Assembly: GCA_023663945.1 (NCBI GenBank)
Contig: JAMPGL010000036.1
Coordinates: forward strand, 1-41,736
DNA from: Lachnospiraceae bacterium
Lineage (GTDB): Bacteria; Bacillota; Clostridia; Lachnospirales; Lachnospiraceae
Reading direction: 5' to 3'
DNA: 41,736 nucleotides
Shown: positions 24,106-32,537 of the stretch, piece by piece
Numbering within the stretch: position 1 is the stretch's first letter
Layout: each line of letters starts with the position of its first letter
Translations under genes and position numbers: made by a program
The notes under the pieces: model-generated
Seen by the model: the letters and a program-made list of their open reading frames with translations, nothing else
What the model was told of the DNA's origin: nothing
Databases searched by the model: none

Positions 24106-24606
24106 ATGAGCATTGATATTGTAATTATGGAAATGGTAATATTCAGTATTTTATTTACAGTTATGGGTTTTGCGACAACAGGGAAGAAATCCAAGCTGCA
24201 GGTACATAACTATCCGCCCGAAATACAGGAAGAATATTTTAAGACGCATAAGCGGATAGAGGTACAGCCGTTGAGCGGCAGGGTGATTGCAATAAAAGCA
24301 GTCGGGATTCTGATATTTACGGGAATTCTTGCGGTATGCGCTTATGCAGCAGGAGCGAAAAAGTTCGTGGAGGGATTTGGAATTGCCTTTGGATTGATGG
24401 TATGGATCGGCATTTATGACACGTTTTTTCTGGATTGGGTACTCTTTGCCAACATGAGACGCTTCAGACTGGAAGGGACGGAACACATGGATAAGGAATA
24501 CCATCAAAAGTGGTTCCATGTGAAAGGGATGCTGTTCCCCGGCATTATTTTTGCTTTGATTCCGGCTGTGCTGGTTGGAGCGATTGTTTCATTTTTGCTA
24601 AAGTAA
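24106..24606 (+). CDS. Four-TM membrane protein, family B, member 4
   Basis: 166-residue membrane protein with about four TM segments. It shares with the other three the aromatic stretch and signature: WIGIYDTFFLDWVLFANMRR followed by LEGTEHMDKEY (about residues 101-130). It has an extra cytoplasmic-looking segment after the first TM (GKKSKLQVHNYPPEIQEEYF). ATG 24106 is preceded by GAGGTG. It is the last gene of the promoter 4 cassette, before the ABC pair with its own operator. Confidence 0.78.
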   Translation: MSIDIVIMEMVIFSILFTVMGFATTGKKSKLQVHNYPPEIQEEYFKTHKRIEVQPLSGRVIAIKAVGILIFTGILAVCAYAAGAKKFVEGFGIAFGLMVWIGIYDTFFLDWVLFANMRRFRLEGTEHMDKEYHQKWFHVKGMLFPGIIFALIPAVLVGAIVSFLLK

Positions 24607-24619
24607 ATATTTTAGGGTA

Positions 24620-24677
24620 TTGAAATAAGCAGCAGGCTTCACGATATTTTTTTAACTAATAGTTAGTTTACGCTAAC
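24620..24677 (+). promoter_or_regulatory. Promoter 5 with GTTAG-N6-CTAAC operator
   Basis: A weaker promoter, TTGAAA (24620-24625), 17 bases, GATATT (24643-24648). The operator GTTAG-TTTACG-CTAAC (24662-24677) is preceded by an overlapping AACTA/TAGTT half-site pair (24654-24664). It lies just before the ABC transporter pair. The ribosome binding site AAGGAGG follows at 24698. Confidence 0.65.
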
Positions 24678-24711
24678 CAATATATTTTTCACTAATTAAG
24701 GAGGTCATTTG

Positions 24712-26550
24712 ATGAAACAAGAAAAAAAGAACAATGTGGCTGTCCTGCTGGAATATGCGGGAAGCCGCAGGAGCCTGACCTTTTTAGGGCTGGCGCTATC
24801 GGCAGTGTCCATGCTCCTTAGCATGGCTCCCTACATTTGCATCTGGCTGGTGGCTCGTGATCTGATTAAGGCAGCTCCGGAGTGGACACTGGCACAGAAT
24901 GTTTCCAGATATGGCTGGATAGCCTTTGGGTTCGCAGTAGGCGGTATTATCCTGTATTTTGCGGGTTTGATGTGCACCCATCTGGCGGCTTTCCGTACAG
25001 CTTCCAACATACGAAAACAAGGAGTTGCCCATGTGATGAAGGCTCCGCTGGGATATTTTGATTCCAATGCCTCCGGCTTGATCCGAGGGCGGCTTGACGC
25101 GGCGGCGGCCGACACCGAAACACTGCTGGCACATAATCTGGCTGACATCGTAGGCACTATCGTATTGTTTTTGTCGATGCTGGTCATGATGTTTCTTTTT
25201 GATTGGCGGATGGGGGCGGCATGCCTGTTGGCGGCAGTCATTTCGGTAATCGCTATGTTCTCCATGATGGGAGGCAAAAATGCTAAGCTCATGGCGGAAT
25301 ATCAGGCGGCTCAGGACCGCATAGCGAAAGCGGGAACGGAATATGTGAGGGGGATTCCCGTAGTTAAAATATTCCAGCAGACAGTCTACTCGTTCAAGGC
25401 ATTTCAGGAGGCTATCGAGGATTACAGCAACAAAGCGGAACATTATCAGGTGGATGTATGCCGCATAGCCCAGTCTGTCAATTTAACCTTTACCGAAGGC
25501 GCTTTCCTGTTTCTGGTTCCAGCGGCGCTGTTCCTTGCCCCGGGCGCATTGGCAGACGGCAGTTTTGCAGGATTTGTTACGGATTTCGTCTTTTATGCCG
25601 TATTTTCAGCGATTATTTCTACCGCGCTTGCGAAAATAATGTTTGCTTCCTCCGGCATGATGCTTGCAGGCACCGCCTTAGGACGTATCAGTCAGGTAAT
25701 GGAGGCGCCTGCCTTGGAAGTACCCAGTCATCTGCAGATGCCTCACAGTAACAAAGTAGAATTTAAGGATGTGAGTTTTATCTATAACGGAGCGGAAAGT
25801 CCGGCGCTCTCCCATGTGACGTTTACAGCAGAACCGGGGCAGACCGTAGCTTTGGTGGGACCGTCCGGCGGCGGAAAGACAACGGCAGCCAGCCTGATTC
25901 CGCGTTTTTGGGATGTAACGTCCGGTACGGTGGAAGTCGGCGGAGTAAATGTGGCACAGATCGATCCGCATATCCTCATGGATCAGGTGGCTTTCGTATT
26001 TCAGAATAACCGTTTGTTCAAAGCATCTATTCTGGAAAATGTCCGGGCCGCCCGTCCGGAAGCGACTAAGGAGCAGGTGATGGCAGCGCTGATGGCTGCC
26101 CAGTGTAAGGATATTCTTGATAAACTGCCGGATGGTCTTGATACACAGATTGGCACCGAAGGAACCTATCTTTCCGGCGGTGAACAGCAGCGCATTGCAC
26201 TGGCAAGAGCCATTTTGAAGGACGCTCCTATTGTGGTGCTGGACGAGGCTACTGCTTTTGCCGATCCTGAGAATGAAGTGCTGATTCAGAAAGCCTTTGC
26301 CACACTGACGAAAGGCCGCACTGTTATTATGATCGCCCACCGTCTTTCCACCGTTGTGGATGCAGATAAGATTATTGTTCTGGAAGAAGGGCACATTGTC
26401 GAGCAGGGCACCCACGCGGAGCTGACTGCTTCCGGAGGTCTGTATGCCCGGATGTGGACGGACTATAACAAGGCGGTCCAATGGAAAATTTCCAGGAAGA
26501 TTTCCAGAAAAATTTCCAGAAAAAACACCAGCGAAAAGGAGGCGGAGTAA
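24712..26550 (+). CDS. ABC transporter, fused TM and ATPase domains (half 1 of heterodimer)
   Basis: 612-residue exporter-fold ABC half-transporter. TM domain about 1-330, with six segments and LRxxVxxxVLxxPLGYFD-type coupling sequence VAHVMKAPLGYFDSN. The ATPase has Walker A GPSGGGKTTA, Q-loop VFQNNRLF, signature LSGGEQQR, Walker B VVLDEATAFADPENE and H-loop AHRLST. All catalytic motifs look intact. The D-loop FADPE is unusual compared with SALD. The tail contains a 12-base repeat encoding KISR three times (26485-26520). The start is ATG 24712, not TTG 24709. The partner starts one base after its stop. The overall type recalls YbtPQ/IrtAB iron-siderophore transporters, but a drug or lipid substrate is equally possible. 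Confidence 0.9.
   Translation: MKQEKKNNVAVLLEYAGSRRSLTFLGLALSAVSMLLSMAPYICIWLVARDLIKAAPEWTLAQNVSRYGWIAFGFAVGGIILYFAGLMCTHLAAFRTASNIRKQGVAHVMKAPLGYFDSNASGLIRGRLDAAAADTETLLAHNLADIVGTIVLFLSMLVMMFLFDWRMGAACLLAAVISVIAMFSMMGGKNAKLMAEYQAAQDRIAKAGTEYVRGIPVVKIFQQTVYSFKAFQEAIEDYSNKAEHYQVDVCRIAQSVNLTFTEGAFLFLVPAALFLAPGALADGSFAGFVTDFVFYAVFSAIISTALAKIMFASSGMMLAGTALGRISQVMEAPALEVPSHLQMPHSNKVEFKDVSFIYNGAESPALSHVTFTAEPGQTVALVGPSGGGKTTAASLIPRFWDVTSGTVEVGGVNVAQIDPHILMDQVAFVFQNNRLFKASILENVRAARPEATKEQVMAALMAAQCKDILDKLPDGLDTQIGTEGTYLSGGEQQRIALARAILKDAPIVVLDEATAFADPENEVLIQKAFATLTKGRTVIMIAHRLSTVVDADKIIVLEEGHIVEQGTHAELTASGGLYARMWTDYNKAVQWKISRKISRKISRKNTSEKEAE
26485..26520 (+). repeat. Three 12-base repeats inside the ABC gene
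   Basis: AAAATTTCCAGG, AAGATTTCCAGA, AAAATTTCCAGA in tandem, encoding K-I-S-R three times. Because the unit is 12 bases, changes in copy number stay in frame and would lengthen or shorten the cytoplasmic tail. Confidence 0.8.
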
Positions 26551-28293
26551 ATGTTTGGAGAAAAGTTTCAGCGAAAATATGCCCTGACCGATCAGGGTGT
26601 CCGGAACACAAAGAAAGGCACCTTCTGGACGGTTATCGTTAATCTGGTTGTTATGGGCGGTGCCGGTATCCTGTATCTTGTAATGTCCTGTTTTATGGGA
26701 ACCCTGACGGAAGGAAGACCGCTGGCAGATCCAGTGCCTGTTATCCTGTTGCTGGTTCTCTTTGCCCTCCTGTCCTTCGTGACCCATCTTCAGCAATATA
26801 AAGCTACCTATGGGCTGGTATATAATGAGGTCAAGAACATACGCCTTGGTCTGGCGGAACGGCTCCGCAAACTGCCGCTGGGGTATTTTGGCAAGCGGGA
26901 TTTGGCGGATCTGACCGAGACCCTTATGGGGGATGTTAATCGGATGGAACATGTCTGGTCTCATGTGCTGGGGTATCTGTACGGCGCTTACATCTCTACG
27001 GCAGTCATTGCTGTGTGCTTGTTTGTTTACGACTGGCGGCTGGCGATTGCCTGCCTGTGGGGGGTACCGGCAGCCTTTGGTCTGCTGTTTGGCAGCCGTA
27101 AGTTTGCCGCCCGGAGTGCGGAAAGGACGAAAAAAGCTGCCGTCCGGGTATCAGATGGCATTCAGGAAGCACTAGAAAATGTCAGAGAGATTCGTGCCAC
27201 AAATCAGGTGGAACGGTATCTGAACGGACTGAATCAGAAAATTGACGAACATGAACGGGTTACGATTCAGGGCGAACTGGGAACCGGTCTTTTTGTCAAT
27301 GCCGCCAGCGTTATCATGCGGCTGGGCGTGGCGACGACCATTCTTGTGGGTGCAGATTTGATATTATCCGGCAGCATCGATTTCATGCTTTTGTTCCTGT
27401 TTCTGCTTGTAATTACCCGTGTCTATGCTCCATTTGACCAAAGCTTGGCGATCATTGCGGAAATGTTTGTTTCTCAGGTGTCGGCTGACCGTATGAATGA
27501 AATTTATGACACGCCTACCGCGGAGGGCGCGGAAAAATTTGAGCCAAAGGGGCATGATATTATTTTTGAACATGTGGGCTTTTCTTATGATGAAAAAGAA
27601 GTCCTGCATGATGTGAGCTTTACCGCGAAAGAGGGCGAAGTCACGGCGTTAGTAGGTCCTTCCGGTTCCGGTAAAAGCACCTGCGCCCGGCTTGCCGCAA
27701 GGCTGTGGGACATTTCGGGGGGCGTGATCCGCGTAGGCGGCGTGGATATTTCTACCGTAGACCCGGAGGTACTGATGAGGGATTATTCCATGGTGTTTCA
27801 GGATGTGGTATTGTTTGATGATACGGTGATGGAAAACATCCGTCTTGGCAAGCGCGGCGCAACAGATGAAGAGGTGCAGGCTGCGGCAAAAGCGGCAAAC
27901 TGCGATGAGTTTGTCCATCGGCTCCCTCAGGGCTATAATACCCCCATCGGAGAGAATGGCGCGAAGCTCTCCGGCGGGGAACGGCAGCGGATCTCTATTG
28001 CCAGAGCCTTGCTGAAAGATGCGCCTATCGTCCTCCTTGACGAGGCAACTGCCAGTCTGGATGTGGAAAACGAGACAAAGGTTCAAGGGGCGCTCTCCCG
28101 CCTGCTGGCTGGAAAGACCGTATTGGTGATCGCCCACCGGATGCGTACTGTGGAGGCTGCCGATAAAATCATCGTTTTGGAAGATGGCAGGGTGGCGGAA
28201 GAAGGGACGCCTGTAGAACTGATGAACCAAAACGGTCTTTACCACCGCATGGTGGAGCTGCAGCGGCAAAGTGCCGGATGGCGTTTACTATAA
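26551..28293 (+). CDS. ABC transporter, fused TM and ATPase domains (half 2 of heterodimer)
   Basis: 580-residue partner of the previous protein. TM domain about 1-320 with six segments, coupling-region motif RKLPLGYFGKRDLADLTETL, then an ATPase with Walker A GPSGSGKSTC, Q-loop VFQDVVLFDDTV, signature LSGGERQR, Walker B IVLLDEATASLD and H-loop AHRMRT. This half has a standard D-loop. Directly adjacent start codons indicate translational coupling and heterodimer assembly. Both are controlled by the GTTAG-N6-CTAAC operator at 24662, and a strong terminator follows at 28301-28339. The transported molecule could be a product of the enzyme cassettes, which is inference. Confidence 0.92.
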   Translation: MFGEKFQRKYALTDQGVRNTKKGTFWTVIVNLVVMGGAGILYLVMSCFMGTLTEGRPLADPVPVILLLVLFALLSFVTHLQQYKATYGLVYNEVKNIRLGLAERLRKLPLGYFGKRDLADLTETLMGDVNRMEHVWSHVLGYLYGAYISTAVIAVCLFVYDWRLAIACLWGVPAAFGLLFGSRKFAARSAERTKKAAVRVSDGIQEALENVREIRATNQVERYLNGLNQKIDEHERVTIQGELGTGLFVNAASVIMRLGVATTILVGADLILSGSIDFMLLFLFLLVITRVYAPFDQSLAIIAEMFVSQVSADRMNEIYDTPTAEGAEKFEPKGHDIIFEHVGFSYDEKEVLHDVSFTAKEGEVTALVGPSGSGKSTCARLAARLWDISGGVIRVGGVDISTVDPEVLMRDYSMVFQDVVLFDDTVMENIRLGKRGATDEEVQAAAKAANCDEFVHRLPQGYNTPIGENGAKLSGGERQRISIARALLKDAPIVLLDEATASLDVENETKVQGALSRLLAGKTVLVIAHRMRTVEAADKIIVLEDGRVAEEGTPVELMNQNGLYHRMVELQRQSAGWRLL

Positions 28294-28300
28294 GCGGTTT

Positions 28301-28339
28301 GGCCTGAGAGTTCTTTAAAAGTCCTCTCAGGCTTTTTTT
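28301..28339 (+). terminator. Rho-independent terminator after the ABC pair
   Basis: GCCTGAGAG (28302-28310) pairs with CTCTCAGGC (28324-28332) and is followed by seven T residues. It closes the promoter 5 operon. Confidence 0.92.
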
Positions 28340-28468
28340 GCAGGAAAATATTGAAAATTTCAGGGATGCAACGGAAAGTAGCATAAAAAAATCAAATGTA
28401 TACAACTGTTGGTGGCATAATCAGAGATTTTTCTTTATGGTGGTCACAAAGAGAAAGGCGGTTGTATT

Positions 28469-29230
28469 ATGAACAAACAAACAGTTATATCGGCAAAGCA
28501 TTTGAAAAAAGCCTTTGGCAAAGGCGAAAGTATTCAGGTCATTTATTCAGATTTGAATATTGACATTTACAAGGGGGACTTTACGGTAATCATGGGCTCG
28601 TCGGGAGCAGGCAAGTCTACCCTGATGTATTCCCTTTCGGGGATGGATAAGCCGGACGGCGGAGAGATTGATTTTGACGGAACGGACATAACGAAGCTGA
28701 ACAACGACAAACTAGCGGTGTTCCGGCGCAGGGAGTGCGGATTCGTATTCCAGCAGATTTATCTGATTGATAAGATGAACCTTATGGATAATGTGGTTAC
28801 TGCCGGAGTGCTGACGAGCAAAGACAAAGAAGACATCAAAAATCGTGCCAAGGAGTTGTTTTCATTGGTAAATATTCCCGAAAAAACATGGAAAAAAACA
28901 TCTTCCCAGATTTCGGGAGGCGAAGCCCAGAGGGCAGGCATTGTCAGGGCGGTTATCAACAATCCTAACGTCCTTTTTGCAGATGAGCCGACAGGAGCGT
29001 TAAATTCAGCAAATTCGGCGGCAGTTCTGGATGTGTTTACGTCCCTTCATGAGAAAGGGCAGAGCATCGTCATGGTCACGCACGACAAAAAATCGGCTCT
29101 GCGGGGAAACCGCATCATTTATATTAAGGATGGAAAGATTTTTGGCGAATGCGATCTGGGTAAATTTGAGCAGGACAATCCTGAGAGAACTGAAAAACTT
29201 GACAAATTTATTAAAGAAATGGGGTGGTAA
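28469..29230 (+). CDS. ABC transporter ATPase (MacB/BceA/LolD type)
   Basis: 253-residue ATP-binding subunit. Walker A GSSGAGKSTL (about 44-53), Q-loop FVFQQIYLID, signature ISGGEAQRAGI (LSGGQ variant), Walker B VLFADEPTGALNS, and H-loop MVTHDKK. ADEPTGALN is the typical hallmark of this exporter-like family. It partners with the large permease that begins three bases after its stop. Such pairs expel or sense antimicrobial peptides, or move lipoproteins. No clear operator is visible in its upstream gap (28340-28468), and no strong promoter could be named. Confidence 0.93.
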   Translation: MNKQTVISAKHLKKAFGKGESIQVIYSDLNIDIYKGDFTVIMGSSGAGKSTLMYSLSGMDKPDGGEIDFDGTDITKLNNDKLAVFRRRECGFVFQQIYLIDKMNLMDNVVTAGVLTSKDKEDIKNRAKELFSLVNIPEKTWKKTSSQISGGEAQRAGIVRAVINNPNVLFADEPTGALNSANSAAVLDVFTSLHEKGQSIVMVTHDKKSALRGNRIIYIKDGKIFGECDLGKFEQDNPERTEKLDKFIKEMGW

Positions 29231-29233
29231 TAA

Positions 29234-31483
29234 ATGAAGCTTCGCATCATGGAGAAAACATCCACCCTTACCCTGCACAATTTAAAGAAGGCAAAGGGGC
29301 AATATCTATCCTTCGGGGTGTTTATCTGCCTGACAGCATTTATTATTAATATTGCCCTTGTGCTTGCTTTTCAGACATTTAACGCGTATGATGATTTATT
29401 TGAACAGCTTAATACGGCAGACATTAATTTTCTTATTCCCCAGATTCAGGATAATGAAGAACTGCTCGCGGAAATAGAAGAAATTGACGGGGTATCCCTT
29501 GTTGAAAAGCATGAGGGGGTATTTACTCCCGTGACAGTCCGCGAATTTGCCGGGTCCGATTTTGACATGAATACAGTTTTTTACAATATTGATGAACAAA
29601 GGACGCTGAATTTACTTACCGTTGCCAAAGATTCCGGGAAAAGCGATAATCCTGTTTATATTCCCATGTATATGCGGGAATTAGGCGGTTTTGTGGAAGG
29701 CGGCAGCATTGTTTATTCCATAGACGGCAAGGAGCATACTTATGATATTGGCGGAATTGTATCGGAAATGCAGTATGGGAATTACGGCACTGGGATGATT
29801 GGCGGATATTTTCCGGAAGATGTTTACGAGGATTTTGCAGAGGAGTACAGCAGTCAGGTTGTTGCAGAATATTCCTTAAAAACAACCGAGAGCACCGATT
29901 TGGGTGAAATGAAAAATACAATATCGGAGCTGTTAAAAGAAAAAGGGACTGCGCTGTTAAGCATCAATGACAGGGAAACCTCGAAGCAGACCCGGACAAT
30001 GGTCTGCACCCTGCTTATCGTTATCTTTTTGGCGCTTGCCGCGATTATACTTGTGGTGAGTATTTTCTTAAGCAACTTCAGGATAAAGAGCGCAATTGAA
30101 GACGAACTGGCACAGATGGGAGTATTAAAGGCTGTCGGTTATACAAGCCGTTTGATCATTGCTTCGGCAGTTCTGCCCTATGTGCTTGTAGGAACCGCTT
30201 CTACATTGATTGGAATAACCTTATCTTATGCGGTTCTGCCTTCCGTGGCAGGCATTTTGGCAATCCAGTCGGGCTTTTCCTATACGCCTGTTTTTGACAG
30301 TATGGCTATGCTTATGGTAATGTTGGTGTTGATACTGGCAATATCGCTTTTTTCCTATCTTTCGGCAGGAAAAATACATAAATTGGAGCCGATTGATGCC
30401 CTGAGAGGCGTCACCGGAAAGGAATCGGCGGGGCAGAATATATTATTATTTATCGTCTCGTTTGGCATTATGGTACTTTTGTCCTTTGCGGGAACGCTCC
30501 TGTACAATGTCAGCATTAAGCCGGACAATTTTATGAATACGCTTTCGGAGGAATTACCGTCCGTCATTTTTACGGCGGAGGAAGGGAAAATTTCGGAGCT
30601 GAAAAAACTGCTTCAGGACGATGACCGGGTCGGGCTTTTTATGGAATATGCCTCCGTGCCGGTGAGTTACGCCGATGGAAGCCTCACTGCTTTTGTGTGC
30701 GAAGACTTTTCAAAAATAACAAATGATATTTGTTATGAAGGCAGCAGTCCTGTCAAGGATAATGAAATTGCAGTGGGAAACGCGCTTGCGGATTACTATC
30801 CTATCGGCGGGACAATTGAGATAACAGTTGGTTCTGAATCGGAAACTTACACGGTAACCGGCTATATTCAAAGCGTGAATAACGCCGGAGCCGTATGCCA
30901 GATGACAAAGGAAGGATACGAAAAAATCGGTGAAAAAACGGATTCCGTCAATGTTTACTTATATGAGAAAAACGCCGGAGAGTTTATAGATGAGTATGAA
31001 GAAGACCACGATGCAGTCATTAAATCTTCCGTAAATTTTGAACAGATGAGCGAAAATGGTCAAATGATGTATGCGGGCATTGTCTCTGTCATAGTGGCGG
31101 TTTTGTTTGTGATTTCGGTCTTGATGGTACTGCTTGTAATGTATGTGATCATAAATTCCATGATCAGCAGGCGCAGACAGGAATTTGGCATTTACAAGGC
31201 AATCGGATACACAAACAGACAGCTTACGATCAAGACTGCGATGGAGTTTATCTCTGTTGTGGCTGTGGCGTCAATCATTTCGGCAATAGCCGGGCTGTGG
31301 TATCTTCCCGCAATCGACAACACCATTTTTTCCCTGATTGGAGCTGTCAAAAATCATTTTGAGGTATCCATTTGGATATTGGTCGTATTTGCCCTTTTGT
31401 TTACTGCCGCGGCATTTGCAATCAGCGTGCTCCTTTCGGCGCCGATTAAAAAAATTACTGCATATTCACTTTTAAAAGATTAA
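29234..31483 (+). CDS. FtsX-type ABC permease
   Basis: 749-residue permease with about eight to ten TM segments: TM1 (about 26-46), a large extracytoplasmic domain (about 50-255), a first FtsX-like block of three TMs (about 260-390), a second extracytoplasmic stretch (about 425-600) and a second FtsX block of three TMs (about 615-745). QMGVLKAVGYTSRLI (about 293-307) and EFGIYKAIGYTNRQLTIK (about 648-665) are the typical coupling segments. This is the duplicated layout of clostridial peptide-resistance or peptide-export permeases. It follows its ATPase and precedes an XRE regulator. Confidence 0.9.
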   Translation: MKLRIMEKTSTLTLHNLKKAKGQYLSFGVFICLTAFIINIALVLAFQTFNAYDDLFEQLNTADINFLIPQIQDNEELLAEIEEIDGVSLVEKHEGVFTPVTVREFAGSDFDMNTVFYNIDEQRTLNLLTVAKDSGKSDNPVYIPMYMRELGGFVEGGSIVYSIDGKEHTYDIGGIVSEMQYGNYGTGMIGGYFPEDVYEDFAEEYSSQVVAEYSLKTTESTDLGEMKNTISELLKEKGTALLSINDRETSKQTRTMVCTLLIVIFLALAAIILVVSIFLSNFRIKSAIEDELAQMGVLKAVGYTSRLIIASAVLPYVLVGTASTLIGITLSYAVLPSVAGILAIQSGFSYTPVFDSMAMLMVMLVLILAISLFSYLSAGKIHKLEPIDALRGVTGKESAGQNILLFIVSFGIMVLLSFAGTLLYNVSIKPDNFMNTLSEELPSVIFTAEEGKISELKKLLQDDDRVGLFMEYASVPVSYADGSLTAFVCEDFSKITNDICYEGSSPVKDNEIAVGNALADYYPIGGTIEITVGSESETYTVTGYIQSVNNAGAVCQMTKEGYEKIGEKTDSVNVYLYEKNAGEFIDEYEEDHDAVIKSSVNFEQMSENGQMMYAGIVSVIVAVLFVISVLMVLLVMYVIINSMISRRRQEFGIYKAIGYTNRQLTIKTAMEFISVVAVASIISAIAGLWYLPAIDNTIFSLIGAVKNHFEVSIWILVVFALLFTAAAFAISVLLSAPIKKITAYSLLKD

Positions 31484-31504
31484 AAAGAAAGGTATGGTAT
31501 CAGC

Positions 31505-32386
31505 ATGAATTTTTCAGAAAAATTAAAAGAAATACGAAGAAAAGAAGGTATCTCCCAAGAGCAGCTTGCCGAAAGAATCGGCGTTTCACGACAGGCTATC
31601 ACCAAATGGGAAACCGGAAAAGGCCTGCCGGATGTTGAAAATATGGTAATCATAGCAGAAATTTTTAAGACTACTATTGATGAACTGCTTATGGATTCGG
31701 TCGCAAAAGCTGTTCCGGAAACATTTGTGTATACCAGCGAAACAATTTATGACATTGATTGTGAGAAGCATTTTGACGTCAATATTGGCAATGCGTCCGC
31801 GGTCATGCTGTCATCCGGCGAGGATGAGAAGCTGCACATCAAGCTGTCCTCCGAAACCCTTGAAAATTTAGGCTCCATGTTTAAAATCAAGCTGGATGAC
31901 AGAAAAAACAGGCTTGATGTATTTTGCCTTAACACGAATAAACTGAGCCGCTTTGAAGCGGAAGAGGCGCTGACCGTTGAGATTATCCTTCCCAATAAAT
32001 ATTCCGACACCTGTGAGATTACAGCCAGCGTGAAGCTTCTCGCAATAAGGAATCTTCATTTGAACCGTCTGGAATATGACGGCGATGCGGAGCAGGTCTT
32101 GATTTCAGACAGCAGCGGAAGCTTGGAATTAACGGCAAAGACGGATTATGAAATCACGGTTGATAAGGTTACGGGAAGATTGGACGTCAATCAGTGGAAG
32201 GCAAAAGCAGTCATTCATATTCCGGAAGAAAATATGGTAAAGGTTGTAAACAAAGGCAGAAAATGTAATGTCTATTATGTAAAAGAAGGGAAGACCGTGG
32301 AGAGTGGGAATGTTGCTGACAGCGAGAATGAAATCAGCATTTCGGGAATCTTCTCGGAGCTGGTTGTGGATTTGAATAATAAATAG
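31505..32386 (+). CDS. XRE-family regulator with DUF4097-like C-terminal domain
   Basis: 293-residue protein. The N-terminal helix-turn-helix (about 5-60, LKEIRRKEGISQEQLAERIG, VSRQAITKWETGKGLPD) is a classic Cro/C1-type domain. The rest (about 75-290) is beta-strand-rich with repeated short strands (LELTAKTDYEITVDKVTG, LDVNQWKAKAVIHIP) and resembles the DUF4097/adhesin-like beta-helix found in ABC-linked regulators. It has no TM segment. It lies 21 bases after the permease and probably controls the ABC pair, perhaps through the beta domain as a sensor. This is inference. Confidence 0.87.
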   Translation: MNFSEKLKEIRRKEGISQEQLAERIGVSRQAITKWETGKGLPDVENMVIIAEIFKTTIDELLMDSVAKAVPETFVYTSETIYDIDCEKHFDVNIGNASAVMLSSGEDEKLHIKLSSETLENLGSMFKIKLDDRKNRLDVFCLNTNKLSRFEAEEALTVEIILPNKYSDTCEITASVKLLAIRNLHLNRLEYDGDAEQVLISDSSGSLELTAKTDYEITVDKVTGRLDVNQWKAKAVIHIPEENMVKVVNKGRKCNVYYVKEGKTVESGNVADSENEISISGIFSELVVDLNNK

Positions 32387-32400
32387 ACCGTGAAAAGTTT

Positions 32401-32432
32401 TTAAGCCTCTTGCCAGAAAGGCAGGGGGCTTA
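32401..32432. terminator. Hairpin between convergent transcription units
   Basis: TTAAGCC-T-CTTGCC (32401-32414) pairs with GGCAGGGGGCTTAA (32419-32432) around a short AGAAA loop. It lies between the XRE gene and the minus-strand HEPN remnant, whose stop overlaps its end. There is no good T-run, so it is a probable but weak terminator. Confidence 0.5.
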
Positions 32433-32537
32433 ACTATAGAAAATATCCCGCATCCACATGATTATTTTCCACGGTACCATACTATATTTATCTAAAAATT
32501 CCTCAGAAAATAATCCCGTATCTTTTCCAGTATTGTT
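32430..32537 (-). pseudogene. Remnant of a HEPN (DUF86-type) toxin gene
   Basis: Directly after the MNT stop, in the same frame, 35 codons read to a stop at 32430. The peptide contains SEEFLDKYSMVPWKIIMWMR then DIFYS, which resembles the segment before the active site in DUF86 HEPN proteins (typically S-EF-x-KYP-x-IPW-x-IIGMRN, followed by the RNase His). The N-terminal two thirds and the part with the Rx4-6H motif are gone. There is no start codon of its own. Assignment is by eye from family memory. In typical systems HEPN follows MNT exactly here, which supports the reading. Confidence 0.6.

Noticed and set aside
7635-24677. Operators read as DtxR/IdeR iron boxes
   Set aside because: Iron boxes have the TTAGG-TTAG-CTAACCTAA layout with about one base between GTTAG and CTAAC. 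Here there are six bases in every copy, so a TetR-like site fits better.
25678-26964. 428-residue minus-strand frame
   Set aside because: It is the shadow of two ABC genes with all catalytic motifs on the plus strand; no ribosome binding site or known domain.
24712-28293. Firm call as siderophore importer (YbtPQ/IrtAB)
   Set aside because: Only the general fold and unusual D-loop suggest it. No siderophore-interacting protein or iron operator is adjacent.
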